A stretch of 64,000 bases of DNA, from NCBI RefSeq assembly GCF_013409645.1, contig NZ_JACCBG010000001.1:1240001-1304000 (forward strand). Reading direction: 5' to 3'. A program made the translations under genes and the position numbers. Each line of letters begins with the position of its first letter. Within the stretch, counting starts at the first letter, position 1. The notes under the pieces are model-generated. The model saw only the letters and a program-made list of their open reading frames with translations. It did not search any database and was not told the origin of the DNA. Below, piece after piece: positions 34,515-42,869 of this stretch. The DNA is from Nocardioides panaciterrulae. Its GTDB lineage: Bacteria; Actinomycetota; Actinomycetes; Propionibacteriales; Nocardioidaceae.

Positions 34515-35378
34515 TCAGGGGGTCCAGCAGCTCGCGGCGTGCGCCAGGGCGGGGCCCTCGAGCCGCGCCACCAGCCGCTCGAACAGCGCGCCGGCCTCCG
34601 GGGCGCTCCAGTCCTCGGCCAGCAGCTCGCGCGGCAGGCCGGGGTCCCGGAACGGCAGCTTGCGCCAGTGGTCGACCGCCTCGAGGTAGGTGACGAAGGC
34701 CCGCTCGGGATCGACGCGTACGCCGCCCTCCCACCGGTCCGCCTCGGGACCGAACCGGGTCAGGAAGTCCCGGTAGCGTCCGTCGATCGCGGCCAGGTCC
34801 CAGCTGCCGTAGAGCAGCGTGCTGAGGTCCTGCCCCCCGACGTAGTCGCCGACGAAGATCGCGGCGTACTTGTCGAGGCCGAGCTCCGCGACGGCCTGCT
34901 CGGCCGCGGCCCGCATGCGAACCGGCGCGATCCACATCGCGGTGCCGATGTTGCCGAAGCCCAGCGAGGCGAGGTGCGAGCGCAGCTGGTAGCGCTTGGC
35001 GCGGTCGGACTCGGGGACCGAGAAGTTCACCACGCACCAGCCGTCGGCGAGGTCGGCGGGCTGGCGGGCGTGCCAGATGATCTCGTCGCCGGCCGCCAGC
35101 GCCCGGAGTGCGACCGGGGTCAGCGCGTAGCCGCGCAGGCCGCCACGCGCCTCGGACGCCAGCCACCCGCGCTGCTTGAGGCGGAAGACCGCGGTCCGCA
35201 CGCTCGGGGCGTCGAGCCCGGCCTGCGACATCAGCTCCACGGTGCCGGCGATCGGCATCCAGTCGCCCATCCGGCGTACGACCGCGCCGAGGAAGGTGAC
35301 CAGCGCCGTCCGCGTGCGCTGCGAGCGCTGCGAGCTCTGGGGGCTCCGCTCCTCCGGGGGCTTGGTCACCCCGCCCAT
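34515..35378 (-). CDS. PaaX-family transcriptional regulator
   Basis: A 287-residue PaaX-like regulator. N-terminal helix-turn-helix region: TALVTFLGAVVRRMGDWMPI, DAPSVRTAVFRLKQRGWLAS. Central domain: WCVVNFSVPESDRAKRYQLR and LASLGFGNIGTAMWIAP; C-terminal domain: WSAPEAGALFERLVARLEG. PaaX proteins sense aryl-CoA thioesters. It begins 13 bp after the thioesterase stop and so is the last gene of the aromatic operon. It probably represses that operon until the CoA ester appears. The start lacks a strong ribosome site. Confidence 0.9.
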   Translation of the reverse strand: MGGVTKPPEERSPQSSQRSQRTRTALVTFLGAVVRRMGDWMPIAGTVELMSQAGLDAPSVRTAVFRLKQRGWLASEARGGLRGYALTPVALRALAAGDEIIWHARQPADLADGWCVVNFSVPESDRAKRYQLRSHLASLGFGNIGTAMWIAPVRMRAAAEQAVAELGLDKYAAIFVGDYVGGQDLSTLLYGSWDLAAIDGRYRDFLTRFGPEADRWEGGVRVDPERAFVTYLEAVDHWRKLPFRDPGLPRELLAEDWSAPEAGALFERLVARLEGPALAHAASCWTP

Positions 35379-35391
35379 TGTGCCGGAGTCC

Positions 35392-35841
35392 CTAGCGACC
35401 GCTGGCCGGCGAACCCGCCGCGGACAGGGCCTGCCGCCACGCCTGCGGCCAGGGCCGGCTGCGGGTGTCCCCGCCCGCGTGGGCGCCCTCGACGTGCACG
35501 GTGACATAGCGTCCCGCCGCCGCACGCACCCGCGGCCGGCCCCCGAACTCCTCGCCCCAGACCTCGAAGTCGAAGGTCATCGAGGAGCCGCCCAGTCGGC
35601 TCAGCTCGACCGTCGCGGTGACCTGCTGGCCGAAGAACAGCGGCGCCCGGTAGTCCACCTCATAGCGCACCCGCGGCGCCCCGGGGAAGTAGTCGTCGAG
35701 GCCGCGCTCGCGCATCAGCGTCGCCTCGGCCGCCTCCACGAAGCGCAGCACCGCGCTGTTGTGGTAGATCCCGGCGGCGTCGGTGTCGACCCACTCGACC
35801 CGGGTGCGGAAGACGCCGACCGGGCCGCCGGCCTCGCTCAC
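35392..35841 (-). CDS. hot-dog fold acyl-CoA thioesterase (4-hydroxybenzoyl-CoA type)
   Basis: A 149-residue hot-dog thioesterase. The active-site strand is TRVEWVDTDAAGIYHNSAVL, where Asp in DTDAAGIYH is the expected catalytic acid, followed by RFVEAAEATLMRERGL and YRAPLFFGQQVTATVELSRL. It starts at GTG overlapping (GTGA) the stop of the fused monooxygenase. The likely substrate is the hydroxylated aryl-CoA made by that enzyme, releasing the free acid. Confidence 0.87.
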   Translation of the reverse strand: MSEAGGPVGVFRTRVEWVDTDAAGIYHNSAVLRFVEAAEATLMRERGLDDYFPGAPRVRYEVDYRAPLFFGQQVTATVELSRLGGSSMTFDFEVWGEEFGGRPRVRAAAGRYVTVHVEGAHAGGDTRSRPWPQAWRQALSAAGSPASGR

Positions 35842-38213
35842 GCCGTCACCGCGGCCCGGCCCGGCGACCAGCGCAGGTGCACCTCGTCGGTGGTGCCCTC
35901 CCGCAGCAGCGAGAGCCGCGGCGGGACCTTGTCGGTGCGCGAGCTCGGGGGCTTGCGTCGTCCGGCGGCCCACTGGTCCGGCCACGGCGCGCCGGGGCCG
36001 CGGTAGTCCTGCTCGGCCGCCGCCTGCAGGGTCCACTGGGGGTTGTAGAGGTGGGTCCGGCCGAGCGCGCACAGGTCGGCCCGGCCGGCGAGCAGGATCG
36101 AGTTCACGTCGTCGTACGACGAGATCGCGCCGACCGCGATCACCTTCACCCCGGCGGGCTGCGCCACCAGGTGCCGGATCTTGTCCGCGAACGGGGTCTG
36201 GTAGGAGCGGCCGAACGCGGGCTTCTCGTCCTTGGTCACCTGTCCCGAGGAGACGTCGATCGCCGCGGCGCCGTGCTCGACGAACGCGCGCGCGATCTCG
36301 ACCGCGTCGTCCTCGGTGTTGCCGTCGGGCACCCAGTCGGTCGCCGAGATGCGGACCGTCACCGGGATCGACGCCGGCACCGCGGCCCGGACCGCGTCGA
36401 AGACCTCCAGCGGGAAGCGCAGCCGGTGCTCCAGCGGGCCGCCGTACTCGTCGGTGCGCCGGTTGGAGACCGGGGAGAGGAACGAGGACAGCAGGTAGCC
36501 GTGGGCCGCGTGCACCTCGATCAGGTCGAAGCCGGCCTCGACGCCGCGCCGGGCCGCGGCCACGAACTCCGCGACGACCCGGTCCAGGTCGGCACGGGTC
36601 GCCTCCCGCGGCACGTGGCAGCCCTCGCCGTAGGGGATCGCCGAGGGCCCGATCACCTCCCAGTTGCCCTCGGGCAGCGGCTGGTCCATCCCCTCCCACA
36701 TCAACCGGGTCGAGCCCTTGCGCCCGGAGTGGCCGAGCTGGAGCCCGATCCGCGCGTCGCTGCGGTGGTGCACGAAGTCGGTGATCGACCGGTAGGCGTC
36801 GCGCTGCTCGTCGTTCCACAGGCCGGTGCAGCCGGGCGTGATCCGGCCCTCGGGGGAGACGCAGACCATCTCGGTCATCACCAGCCCGGCCCCGCCGAGC
36901 GCCTTGGAGCCGAGGTGGACCAGGTGGAAATCGTCGGGCACCCCGTCCTCGGCGCTGTACATGTCCATCGGGGAGACGATGATCCGGTTCCGCAGCGCCA
37001 GCTCGCCGATCGAGACCGGCTGGAACATCGCCGGCGCGACCTCGGCCGCGCCCTGGTGGCGGGCGAACTCCGCCTCCATCAGCGCTGCGAAGCCGGGGTC
37101 GCGCTCGCTGAGGTTCGCCGAGGTGATCCGGCGGGAGCGGGTGAGCAGGTTGAAGACGAACTGGGCCGGGTCCTGCTCGGCGTACATGCCGATGTTCTCG
37201 AACCACTCCAGCGACGCCTGGGCGGCCCGCTGCGTCGACTCGACCACCGGCCGGCGCTCGGCCTCGTAGGCGTCCAGCGCGGCCTCGACGGTCGGCTGCT
37301 CGTGCAGGCAGGCCGCGAGCGCCAGGGCGTCCTCCATGGCCAGCTTGGTGCCGGAGCCGATCGAGAAGTGGGCGGTGTGCGCGGCGTCGCCGAGCAGCAC
37401 CAGGTTGCGGTGGTGCCAGCGCTGGTTGCGGACGGTGCTGAAGCTGAGCCACTTGGAGTTGTTGGTGAGGATCTGGTGTCCCCGCAGCTCGGCGGCGAAG
37501 ATCTCCTGGACCCGCTCCACGGCGTACTGGTCGGAGACGCCCGGCGGGAACACCTCGTCCTCGGTGCGGTCCAGGCCGGCGCGACGCCACACGTCCTCGT
37601 GCATCTCGACGATGAAGGTCGAGCCGGAGTCGGAGTAGGGGTAGCCGTGGATCTGCATGGTGCCCCACTGCGTCTGCTTGACGAAGAACTGGAACGCCTC
37701 GAAGACCAGGTCGGTGCCGAACCAGATGTACTTGTTGCGGCGCCGGTCCAGCGACGGCCCGAACGCCTCGGCGTAGCGCGACCGGATCGTCGAGTTCAGG
37801 CCGTCGGCGGCGACCACCAGGTCGTAGGCCGCCTGCAGGTGCTCGGGGTCGGGGGCCTCGGTGCGGTAGTGCACCGTGACGCCCAGGTCGGCGGCCCGCC
37901 GCTGCAGGATGCGCAGCAGCTCCTTGCGGCTCATCGCGGCGAAGCCCTGGCCGCCGATGGTGAACGGCTGGCCGTTGAACTCCACGTCGATGTCGGTCCA
38001 GCGGGCGAAGCCGGCCTCCATCTGCCGGTGGACGATCTGGTCGGCGTTCTCGATGCCACCGAGGGTCTCGTCGGAGAACACCACCCCGAAGCCGAAGGTG
38101 TCGTCGGGGGCGTTGCGCTCCCACACGGTGACCTCGTGGCTCGGGTCGAGCCCCTTCATCAGGGCGGCGAGGTAGAGCCCACCGGGCCCGCCGCCGGCGA
38201 TCGCGATCCTCAT
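35838..38213 (-). CDS. fused FAD monooxygenase/Old Yellow Enzyme acting on an ortho-substituted benzoyl-CoA
   Basis: A 791-residue two-domain flavoprotein. Residues 1-390 are a salicylate-hydroxylase-like monooxygenase with MRIAIAGGGPGGLYLAALMK and LVLLGDAAHTAHFSIGSGTK; residues 400-760 are an Old Yellow Enzyme domain with LRNRIIVSPMDMYSAEDG, IGLQLGHSGRKGS, HAAHGYLLSSFLSPVSNRRT and YGGPLEHRLRFPLEVFDAV. This architecture is known for 2-aminobenzoyl-CoA monooxygenase/reductase and for proteins called bifunctional salicylyl-CoA 5-hydroxylase/oxidoreductase. Both groups work on CoA esters, in agreement with the ligase next to it. The sequence alone does not decide between anthranilate and salicylate. 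Confidence 0.9.
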   Translation of the reverse strand: MRIAIAGGGPGGLYLAALMKGLDPSHEVTVWERNAPDDTFGFGVVFSDETLGGIENADQIVHRQMEAGFARWTDIDVEFNGQPFTIGGQGFAAMSRKELLRILQRRAADLGVTVHYRTEAPDPEHLQAAYDLVVAADGLNSTIRSRYAEAFGPSLDRRRNKYIWFGTDLVFEAFQFFVKQTQWGTMQIHGYPYSDSGSTFIVEMHEDVWRRAGLDRTEDEVFPPGVSDQYAVERVQEIFAAELRGHQILTNNSKWLSFSTVRNQRWHHRNLVLLGDAAHTAHFSIGSGTKLAMEDALALAACLHEQPTVEAALDAYEAERRPVVESTQRAAQASLEWFENIGMYAEQDPAQFVFNLLTRSRRITSANLSERDPGFAALMEAEFARHQGAAEVAPAMFQPVSIGELALRNRIIVSPMDMYSAEDGVPDDFHLVHLGSKALGGAGLVMTEMVCVSPEGRITPGCTGLWNDEQRDAYRSITDFVHHRSDARIGLQLGHSGRKGSTRLMWEGMDQPLPEGNWEVIGPSAIPYGEGCHVPREATRADLDRVVAEFVAAARRGVEAGFDLIEVHAAHGYLLSSFLSPVSNRRTDEYGGPLEHRLRFPLEVFDAVRAAVPASIPVTVRISATDWVPDGNTEDDAVEIARAFVEHGAAAIDVSSGQVTKDEKPAFGRSYQTPFADKIRHLVAQPAGVKVIAVGAISSYDDVNSILLAGRADLCALGRTHLYNPQWTLQAAAEQDYRGPGAPWPDQWAAGRRKPPSSRTDKVPPRLSLLREGTTDEVHLRWSPGRAAVTA

Positions 38214-38239
38214 CGGACGTCCTCTTCTCTCGGGTTCTC

Positions 38240-39892
38240 TCAGGCGCCGGCGGCGCGGGCGGACTCGCCCTCGACCTGCTTGCGGAGCTGGAAGTGCTGC
38301 AGCTTGCCGCTGGAGTTGCGCGGCAGCGCGTCGACGAAGCGCACGTCGCGCGGGTACTTGTAGGGGGCCAGCGTGCGCTTGACGAAGTCCTGGATCTCCT
38401 TGGCCTTGGTCTGGTCGCCGGTCACCCCGTCGCGCAGCACCACGAACGCGCACACGATCGATCCGCGCTCCGGGTGCGGCTCGCCGACGACGGCCGACTC
38501 CACCACGTCGGGGTGCTCGTCGATCGCGGCCTCGACCTCCGGGCCGCCGATGTTGTAGCCGGAGGAGACGATCATGTTGTCGGTGCGCGCGGCGTAGTAG
38601 AAGTAGCCGTCCTCGTCGCGGGTGAAGGTGTCTCCGGTGACGTTCCAGCCGTTCACGACGTAGCTGCGCTGGCGTTCGTCGTCGAGGTAGCGGCAGCCGA
38701 CGGGCCCGATCACCGCGAGCCGGCCCTCCGCGCCGGGCGGGAGCTCCTCCCCGTCGGGGTCGAGGATCGTGGCCCGGTAGCCGGGCACCGGCCGGCCCGT
38801 GGCGCCCGGCCGGATGTCGTCCCCGGCGGCGGAGATGTAGATGTGCAGCACCTCGGTGCCGCCGATGCCGTCGATGACCCGCAGGCCGATCTCGTCGCGC
38901 AACCGGGTCCAGGTCTGCCGAGGGATGTGCTCGCCGGCGCTGACCGCGGCCCGCAGGCCCGCGAGCTGGTGCGTCTTGCCGCCGGCGATGACCTGCTTGT
39001 ACGCCGTGGGCGCGGTCGCCAGCACCGTCACGCCGGAGGCGGCGACGACGTCGGCCATCTGCGCCGGCGTCGCCGCCTCGGTCAGCAGCGCGCACGCCCC
39101 GGCCCGCAACGGGAACACGACGAGCATCCCGAGGCCGAAGGTGAAGGCGAACGGCGCCGTGCACGCGACGAGGTCGTCCGGCTCGAGGCGCAGCACGTGC
39201 TTGCCGAAGGTGTTGTCGATGGACAGGACGTCGCGGTGGAAGTGGGTCGTGATCTTGGGGATCCCGGTGCTCCCCGAGGTCGGGCAGAACAGGGCGACGT
39301 CGTCGGCGGCGGTCTCCACGTTGGTGAACTCGCCGGACTTGGCGGCCGCGCGCACGACCAGGTCGGCCTCGCCGCCGCCGCCGAAGCAGACGATCTCCAG
39401 CCCCGGGGCGACCGTGGTGCGCAGCGCCTCGACGTCGGCGGCGCACCGATGGTCGACAAGCGCGAACCTCGGGGCGGTCTTCGCCACGATCGGGCCGAGC
39501 TCCCGGGCCCGCAGCGCGGCGAACGTGGTGGCCGCGATGCCGCCCGCCTTGAGCACGCCGAGCCAGGCGGCCACGGTCCACGGGTTGTTGGGGGAGCGCA
39601 GCAGGACCCGGTTGCCCGGGACCAGGCCGAGGTCCTCGACCAGCACCTGCGCGACCTGGTTGGCGCGCCGCCGCAGCTCGCCGTAGGTCCACACCTCGCC
39701 GTCCGGCGTGCGCAGCGCCGGCCGGTCGGCGCCGAAGGTCGCGACCGGCACGTCGATGAGCTCGGTGGCGGCGTTGAGCCGGTCGGGGTACTGCAGGTCC
39801 GGGGTGGTGAACTCCAGCACCGGCCACTGGTCGGCCGGGGGCAGGTTGTCGCGGGCGAAGGTGTCGGCGTAGCCGGTGGGGGAGAGGTTCAT
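38240..39892 (-). CDS. aryl-CoA ligase (2-aminobenzoate/benzoate-CoA ligase family)
   Basis: A 550-residue acyl-adenylate enzyme activating an aromatic acid to its CoA thioester with ATP. The P-loop is LFCPTSGSTGIPKITTHFHR, and later motifs are CTAPFAFTFGLGMLV, VIDGIGGTEVLHIYISA, YVVNGWNVTGDTFTRDEDGY, DNMIVSSGYNIGGPEVEA and the C-terminal lysine in PRNSSGKLQHFQLRK. The HFHRD and GTEVLHIY segments match the benzoate/2-aminobenzoate-CoA ligase branch. Its start overlaps the TesB gene stop (ATGA). It supplies the substrate for the fused monooxygenase. Confidence 0.9.
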   Translation of the reverse strand: MNLSPTGYADTFARDNLPPADQWPVLEFTTPDLQYPDRLNAATELIDVPVATFGADRPALRTPDGEVWTYGELRRRANQVAQVLVEDLGLVPGNRVLLRSPNNPWTVAAWLGVLKAGGIAATTFAALRARELGPIVAKTAPRFALVDHRCAADVEALRTTVAPGLEIVCFGGGGEADLVVRAAAKSGEFTNVETAADDVALFCPTSGSTGIPKITTHFHRDVLSIDNTFGKHVLRLEPDDLVACTAPFAFTFGLGMLVVFPLRAGACALLTEAATPAQMADVVAASGVTVLATAPTAYKQVIAGGKTHQLAGLRAAVSAGEHIPRQTWTRLRDEIGLRVIDGIGGTEVLHIYISAAGDDIRPGATGRPVPGYRATILDPDGEELPPGAEGRLAVIGPVGCRYLDDERQRSYVVNGWNVTGDTFTRDEDGYFYYAARTDNMIVSSGYNIGGPEVEAAIDEHPDVVESAVVGEPHPERGSIVCAFVVLRDGVTGDQTKAKEIQDFVKRTLAPYKYPRDVRFVDALPRNSSGKLQHFQLRKQVEGESARAAGA

Positions 39893-40815
39893 CGTCGTCC
39901 CCCGGCTCCGTCGGTGTGGCGGACCAGGCCCTCCTGGACCACCGTGGCCAGGTGGGTGTGGTCGGGGGTGAAGAAGTGGCCGAGGCCGGTGCCGCGACCG
40001 TCGGCGGCGGCGACCGCCTCCTGGAGGTAGAGCAGCCAGCCGTCGAGTGCGCCCGGCGCCGGGGTGCGGTGGAACCACATGGCGTGGTCCAGGCTGGCGG
40101 TCATCAGGCCCTCCGCGGCCCACGGCAGGCCGAGGGTGCGCAGCACCGGCTCGAGGATCGTGTAGTCGCAGACGTAGGCGAGCGCGGCGAGGTCGCGCTG
40201 GGCGTCGGTGAGCCCGTCCACCGGCCGCAGCGCGTCGAACGGGCGCACCCACAGGGCCTGGTGGGGCACCGCCCCGCCCTCGACCTCGAGGTAGACCGGT
40301 CCGGGCACGTGCCGCATGTCGAAGCTGCGCCCGTGCGACCAGTAGGCCTTCGACTGCTCGGTCATCGTCCCGCCGGTGCGGTCCGCGAGGTAGGACTCCG
40401 CGCTCGGCAGCTCGTCGGGGCCGGGCAGGTCCCGGGGCGGCCCCGGGGCGAAGCTGCCCCCGGCCTCGCCGGCGGCGAAGCTCGCCAGGCAGACGTAGAC
40501 GGTCTTGCCGTTCTGGTAGCCCCGCACCTGGCGCGTGCTGTAGCCCCGGCCGTCGCGCAGCAGCTCGACCTCGTAGCGGACCTCGGCGCCGATGTCGGCG
40601 GGCCGCATGAAGTAGGAGTGCATCGAGTGCAGGTGCTTGCCGTCGGTCACCGAGCGCATCGCCGCGGCGGCCGCCTGGGCGACCAGGTCCCCGCCGTACG
40701 CCTTCGGCCACGGGCACGGCTGCGTGACCGCGGTGAAGGCGAGGTCGTGGTGCTCGGCGTCGACCGGCTTGAGCGTGACCGCGTCGGTGAAGACGCTGCT
40801 GGTCGCGGCGCTCAT
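39889..40815 (-). CDS. acyl-CoA thioesterase II (TesB family)
   Basis: A 308-residue double hot-dog thioesterase. Blocks: AFTAVTQPCPWPKAYGGDLV, HSMHSYFMRPADIGAEVRYE, STRQVRGYQNGKTVYVC, and in the second half SLDHAMWFHRTPAPGALDGW and RGTGLGHFFTPDHTHLATVV. The catalytic Asp in ASLDHAMWFHR is retained. It is coupled by ATGA to the cupin and to the ligase. It may clear stalled CoA esters or liberate a pathway acid; two thioesterases in one operon are notable. Confidence 0.9.
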   Translation of the reverse strand: MSAATSSVFTDAVTLKPVDAEHHDLAFTAVTQPCPWPKAYGGDLVAQAAAAAMRSVTDGKHLHSMHSYFMRPADIGAEVRYEVELLRDGRGYSTRQVRGYQNGKTVYVCLASFAAGEAGGSFAPGPPRDLPGPDELPSAESYLADRTGGTMTEQSKAYWSHGRSFDMRHVPGPVYLEVEGGAVPHQALWVRPFDALRPVDGLTDAQRDLAALAYVCDYTILEPVLRTLGLPWAAEGLMTASLDHAMWFHRTPAPGALDGWLLYLQEAVAAADGRGTGLGHFFTPDHTHLATVVQEGLVRHTDGAGGRR

Positions 40816-41297
40816 GCGCGGCCGAGCCAGTCGGGCAGCACCGTGTCGTCGACCTGCGGGAGGTTGACCACGATGTTCTCCGGGGTGCGGGCCGTCATCC
40901 AGGTGAGCGGCCGGTTGCGGTCGAGGTTGCACTCGACGTGGGGCATGAACGGCGGGACGAAGACCCAGTCGCCCTCCTCCATGTCGAGGTAGTCCTCGAA
41001 CCTCTCACCGAAGTAGATGCGGGCCCGTCCGGAGAGCACATAGCCGCCGGTCTCGGCCTCGCCGTGGTGGTGGGGGACCGAGCGGTAGCCGGCCTCGTTG
41101 CTGACCTTGCCGAACCAGAGCCTGGTCGCGGGCGTGTGCTGCACGCTCACGCCGGAGATGCGCGTCGCGCCCCCGGACTGCCCGGTCGTGTCCGGCTCGT
41201 GCCCGCCGCGGGTGACGACCGGGACCACCAGGCCGCTGCCGGTGGCGTACATCGAGTTGTCGCCCTCGAGGGCGTACTTGCTGAGGTCGGGCTCCAT
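40812..41297 (-). CDS. single-domain cupin protein, possible ring-cleaving dioxygenase
   Basis: A 161-residue cupin with metal-binding motif 1 in SVPHHHGEAETGGYVLSGRA and motif 2 in WVFVPPFMPHVECNLDRN, giving candidate ligands in HHH, Glu and His. It is far too short for the two-cupin gentisate 1,2-dioxygenase (about 350 residues), but close in size to one-domain dioxygenases such as 3-hydroxyanthranilate dioxygenase. A ring-cleaving function would connect the ligase/hydroxylase part with the FAH hydrolase; an isomerase or storage role cannot be excluded. AGGAG lies six bases before ATG 41297; a GTG two codons earlier is possible. Confidence 0.8.
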   Translation of the reverse strand: MEPDLSKYALEGDNSMYATGSGLVVPVVTRGGHEPDTTGQSGGATRISGVSVQHTPATRLWFGKVSNEAGYRSVPHHHGEAETGGYVLSGRARIYFGERFEDYLDMEEGDWVFVPPFMPHVECNLDRNRPLTWMTARTPENIVVNLPQVDDTVLPDWLGRA

Positions 41298-41321
41298 GGT
41301 CACTCCTCCGGACGGGGTCCG

Positions 41322-41362
41322 TGGCTCGGTGCTGGCTCGGTGCTGGCTCGGTGCTGGCTCGG
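41322..41362. repeat. 11-bp tandem repeat, 3.7 copies
   Basis: TGGCTCGGTGC is repeated three times without change (41322, 41333, 41344) and a fourth copy of eight bases follows. It occupies the gap between the FAH and cupin genes. The period is not a multiple of three and no gene runs through it, so copy-number change would alter spacing only. Confidence 0.85.
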
Positions 41363-41378
41363 GGCAGGTCGGTGCTGC

Positions 41379-42221
41379 TCAGGGGTGGACAGGGGTGTGT
41401 CGCGCGGGCGCGAGACGGACGGTGTTGCGCAGGACCCCGATGCCGGGGATCTCGGTCTCGACGACGTCGCCGTCCTCGAGGAAGCGCTGGGGGTCGCGGG
41501 CGATGCCCACGCCACCGGGGGTCCCGGTCAGCACGAGGTCGCCGGGCCGGAGCGTGGTGAACGTGGAGATGTAGGCCAGCAGGTCGGCCGCGTCGAAGAC
41601 CAGGGTCTTCGTGCTGGCGCGCTGGACCTCCTCGCCGTTGACGCGGCAGATGACCTCGACCCCGGCGAAGGGGTCCAGCTCGTCGGGCGTGACGACGACC
41701 GGCCCGACCGGCGTGGAGCGGTCCCAGGCCTTGCCCTGGAACCAGGCGATCGTGCGGTACTGCCAGTCACGCACGGAGATGTCGTTGGCGACCGAGTAGC
41801 CGGCGATCGCCGCCAGGGCGGCGTCGCGGTCGGCCTCGCGCAGGGTCGCCCCCACGACCACGGCGAGCTCGACCTCCCAGTCGACCTGCAGCCCCTCACG
41901 CAGCTCGAGGTCGTCGGCCGGGCCGACCAAGGTGTCGGCGTACTTGGGGAACAGCGTGGGGTGGCGGGGGAGCTCCCGGCCGGTCTCCGCGATGTGGTCG
42001 GCGTAGTTGAGCCCGCAGCAGATGACCTTGCCGGGAGCGGGGAGCGGCAGCGTCGGCTCGGCGCCCGCGAGCACCTCGCCGGCGAGACCGGCCGCGTCGC
42101 GCAGGGCGGTGGTGGCCAGCAGCGCCGAGAGGTCCGGGGCGGGGAGCGCCCGCCAGTCCGAGCCGTCCAGGACGGCTGCGGACCGGCCGCCGCCCTCGGT
42201 CGTCACGGTCGCGAACTGCAT
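41379..42221 (-). CDS. fumarylacetoacetate hydrolase-family protein
   Basis: A 280-residue FAH-fold enzyme. Metal-binding blocks: KVICCGLNYADHIAETG, VDWEVELAVVVGATLRE, AGYSVANDISVRDWQYRT and GKAWDRSTPVGPVVV; the C-terminal part has LRPGDLVLTGTPGGVGIARD. Family members hydrolyse fumarylpyruvate or acylpyruvates or decarboxylate oxo-acids; in this operon cleavage of a ring-fission product is expected. First gene of the minus-strand operon. GAGGAGAG precedes the ATG. Confidence 0.9.
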   Translation of the reverse strand: MQFATVTTEGGGRSAAVLDGSDWRALPAPDLSALLATTALRDAAGLAGEVLAGAEPTLPLPAPGKVICCGLNYADHIAETGRELPRHPTLFPKYADTLVGPADDLELREGLQVDWEVELAVVVGATLREADRDAALAAIAGYSVANDISVRDWQYRTIAWFQGKAWDRSTPVGPVVVTPDELDPFAGVEVICRVNGEEVQRASTKTLVFDAADLLAYISTFTTLRPGDLVLTGTPGGVGIARDPQRFLEDGDVVETEIPGIGVLRNTVRLAPARHTPVHP

Positions 42222-42339
42222 CGCACTCTCCTCGGGGCCGACGTTGGATATTGCATAACTTTCACGTTCGTGCGGGATATGTCAATAGATGTTACGTTGA
42301 GCCGGACCCCGCAGCCCGTCCCCGAGGAGTCCGTTTCCC
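42222..42339. promoter_or_regulatory. divergent promoter of the aromatic operon and ridA
   Basis: An AT-rich island in otherwise GC-rich DNA. On the minus strand TTGACA (complement of 42280-42285) and AGTTAT (complement of 42255-42260) lie 19 bp apart and could be −35/−10 elements for the FAH-led operon. CACGTTCGTG (42263-42272) is a small inverted repeat between them and a candidate PaaX site. These are motif readings, not proven sites. Confidence 0.5.
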
Positions 42340-42771
42340 ATGGCCGTCGACACCGCCCCGATCCCCGTCAACCCGCCCTCGCTCCCGGCCCCGAGCGGGT
42401 ACTCCCACGGCACCCTGAGCGGCAACACGCTCTTCCTCGGCGGCCAGACCGCGCTGGATGCGGACATGCGGATCGTGGCGGGCGGCATCGTCGAGCAGTT
42501 CCGGCAGGCGTTCGGCAACGTGCTGACGACGCTCGCCGAGGTCGGCGGCGTCCCGGAGGACCTGGTCAGCCTCACGATCTACCTGACCGACATCCCCGAC
42601 TACCAGGCGCACGGCCGGGAGATCGGTGCCGTCTGGCGCGAGCTGGCCGGTCCGGTCTACCCGGCGATGGCCGGCATCGGGACGACCGCGCTGTGGCAGC
42701 CCGAGGCGATGATCGAGATCCTCGGCGTCGCGGTCGTCCCCGACGAGCGCCTGGTCGTGCCGGGCCGCTGA
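42340..42771 (+). CDS. RidA-family deaminase
   Basis: A 143-residue YjgF/RidA protein: PSLPAPSGYSHGTLSGNTLF, LGGQTALDADMRIVAGGIVE, FGNVLTTLAEVGGVPEDLVS and a final core VYPAMAGIGTTALWQPEAMI in which the canonical family arginine (usually in RTxxGV) is not in its usual context. RidA proteins hydrolyse imines/enamines, and one branch comprises 2-aminomuconate deaminases. Divergent from the aromatic operon, it suggests an amino-substituted ring-fission product. GAGGAG precedes the ATG. Confidence 0.87.
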   Translation: MAVDTAPIPVNPPSLPAPSGYSHGTLSGNTLFLGGQTALDADMRIVAGGIVEQFRQAFGNVLTTLAEVGGVPEDLVSLTIYLTDIPDYQAHGREIGAVWRELAGPVYPAMAGIGTTALWQPEAMIEILGVAVVPDERLVVPGR

Positions 42772-42869
42772 GCGTCCCGGCCGCCGCTCGGTCCGCGGCC
42801 GGCCGCACCGGCCGCTGGCGGGGCGTACGCTCGATGTCGTCGGGGGCTCCTTCCTCGCCGGAGGTCGTC

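Noticed and set aside
40812..41297. Gentisate 1,2-dioxygenase
   Set aside because: Only one cupin domain and 161 residues; gentisate dioxygenases have two cupin domains and about 350 residues.
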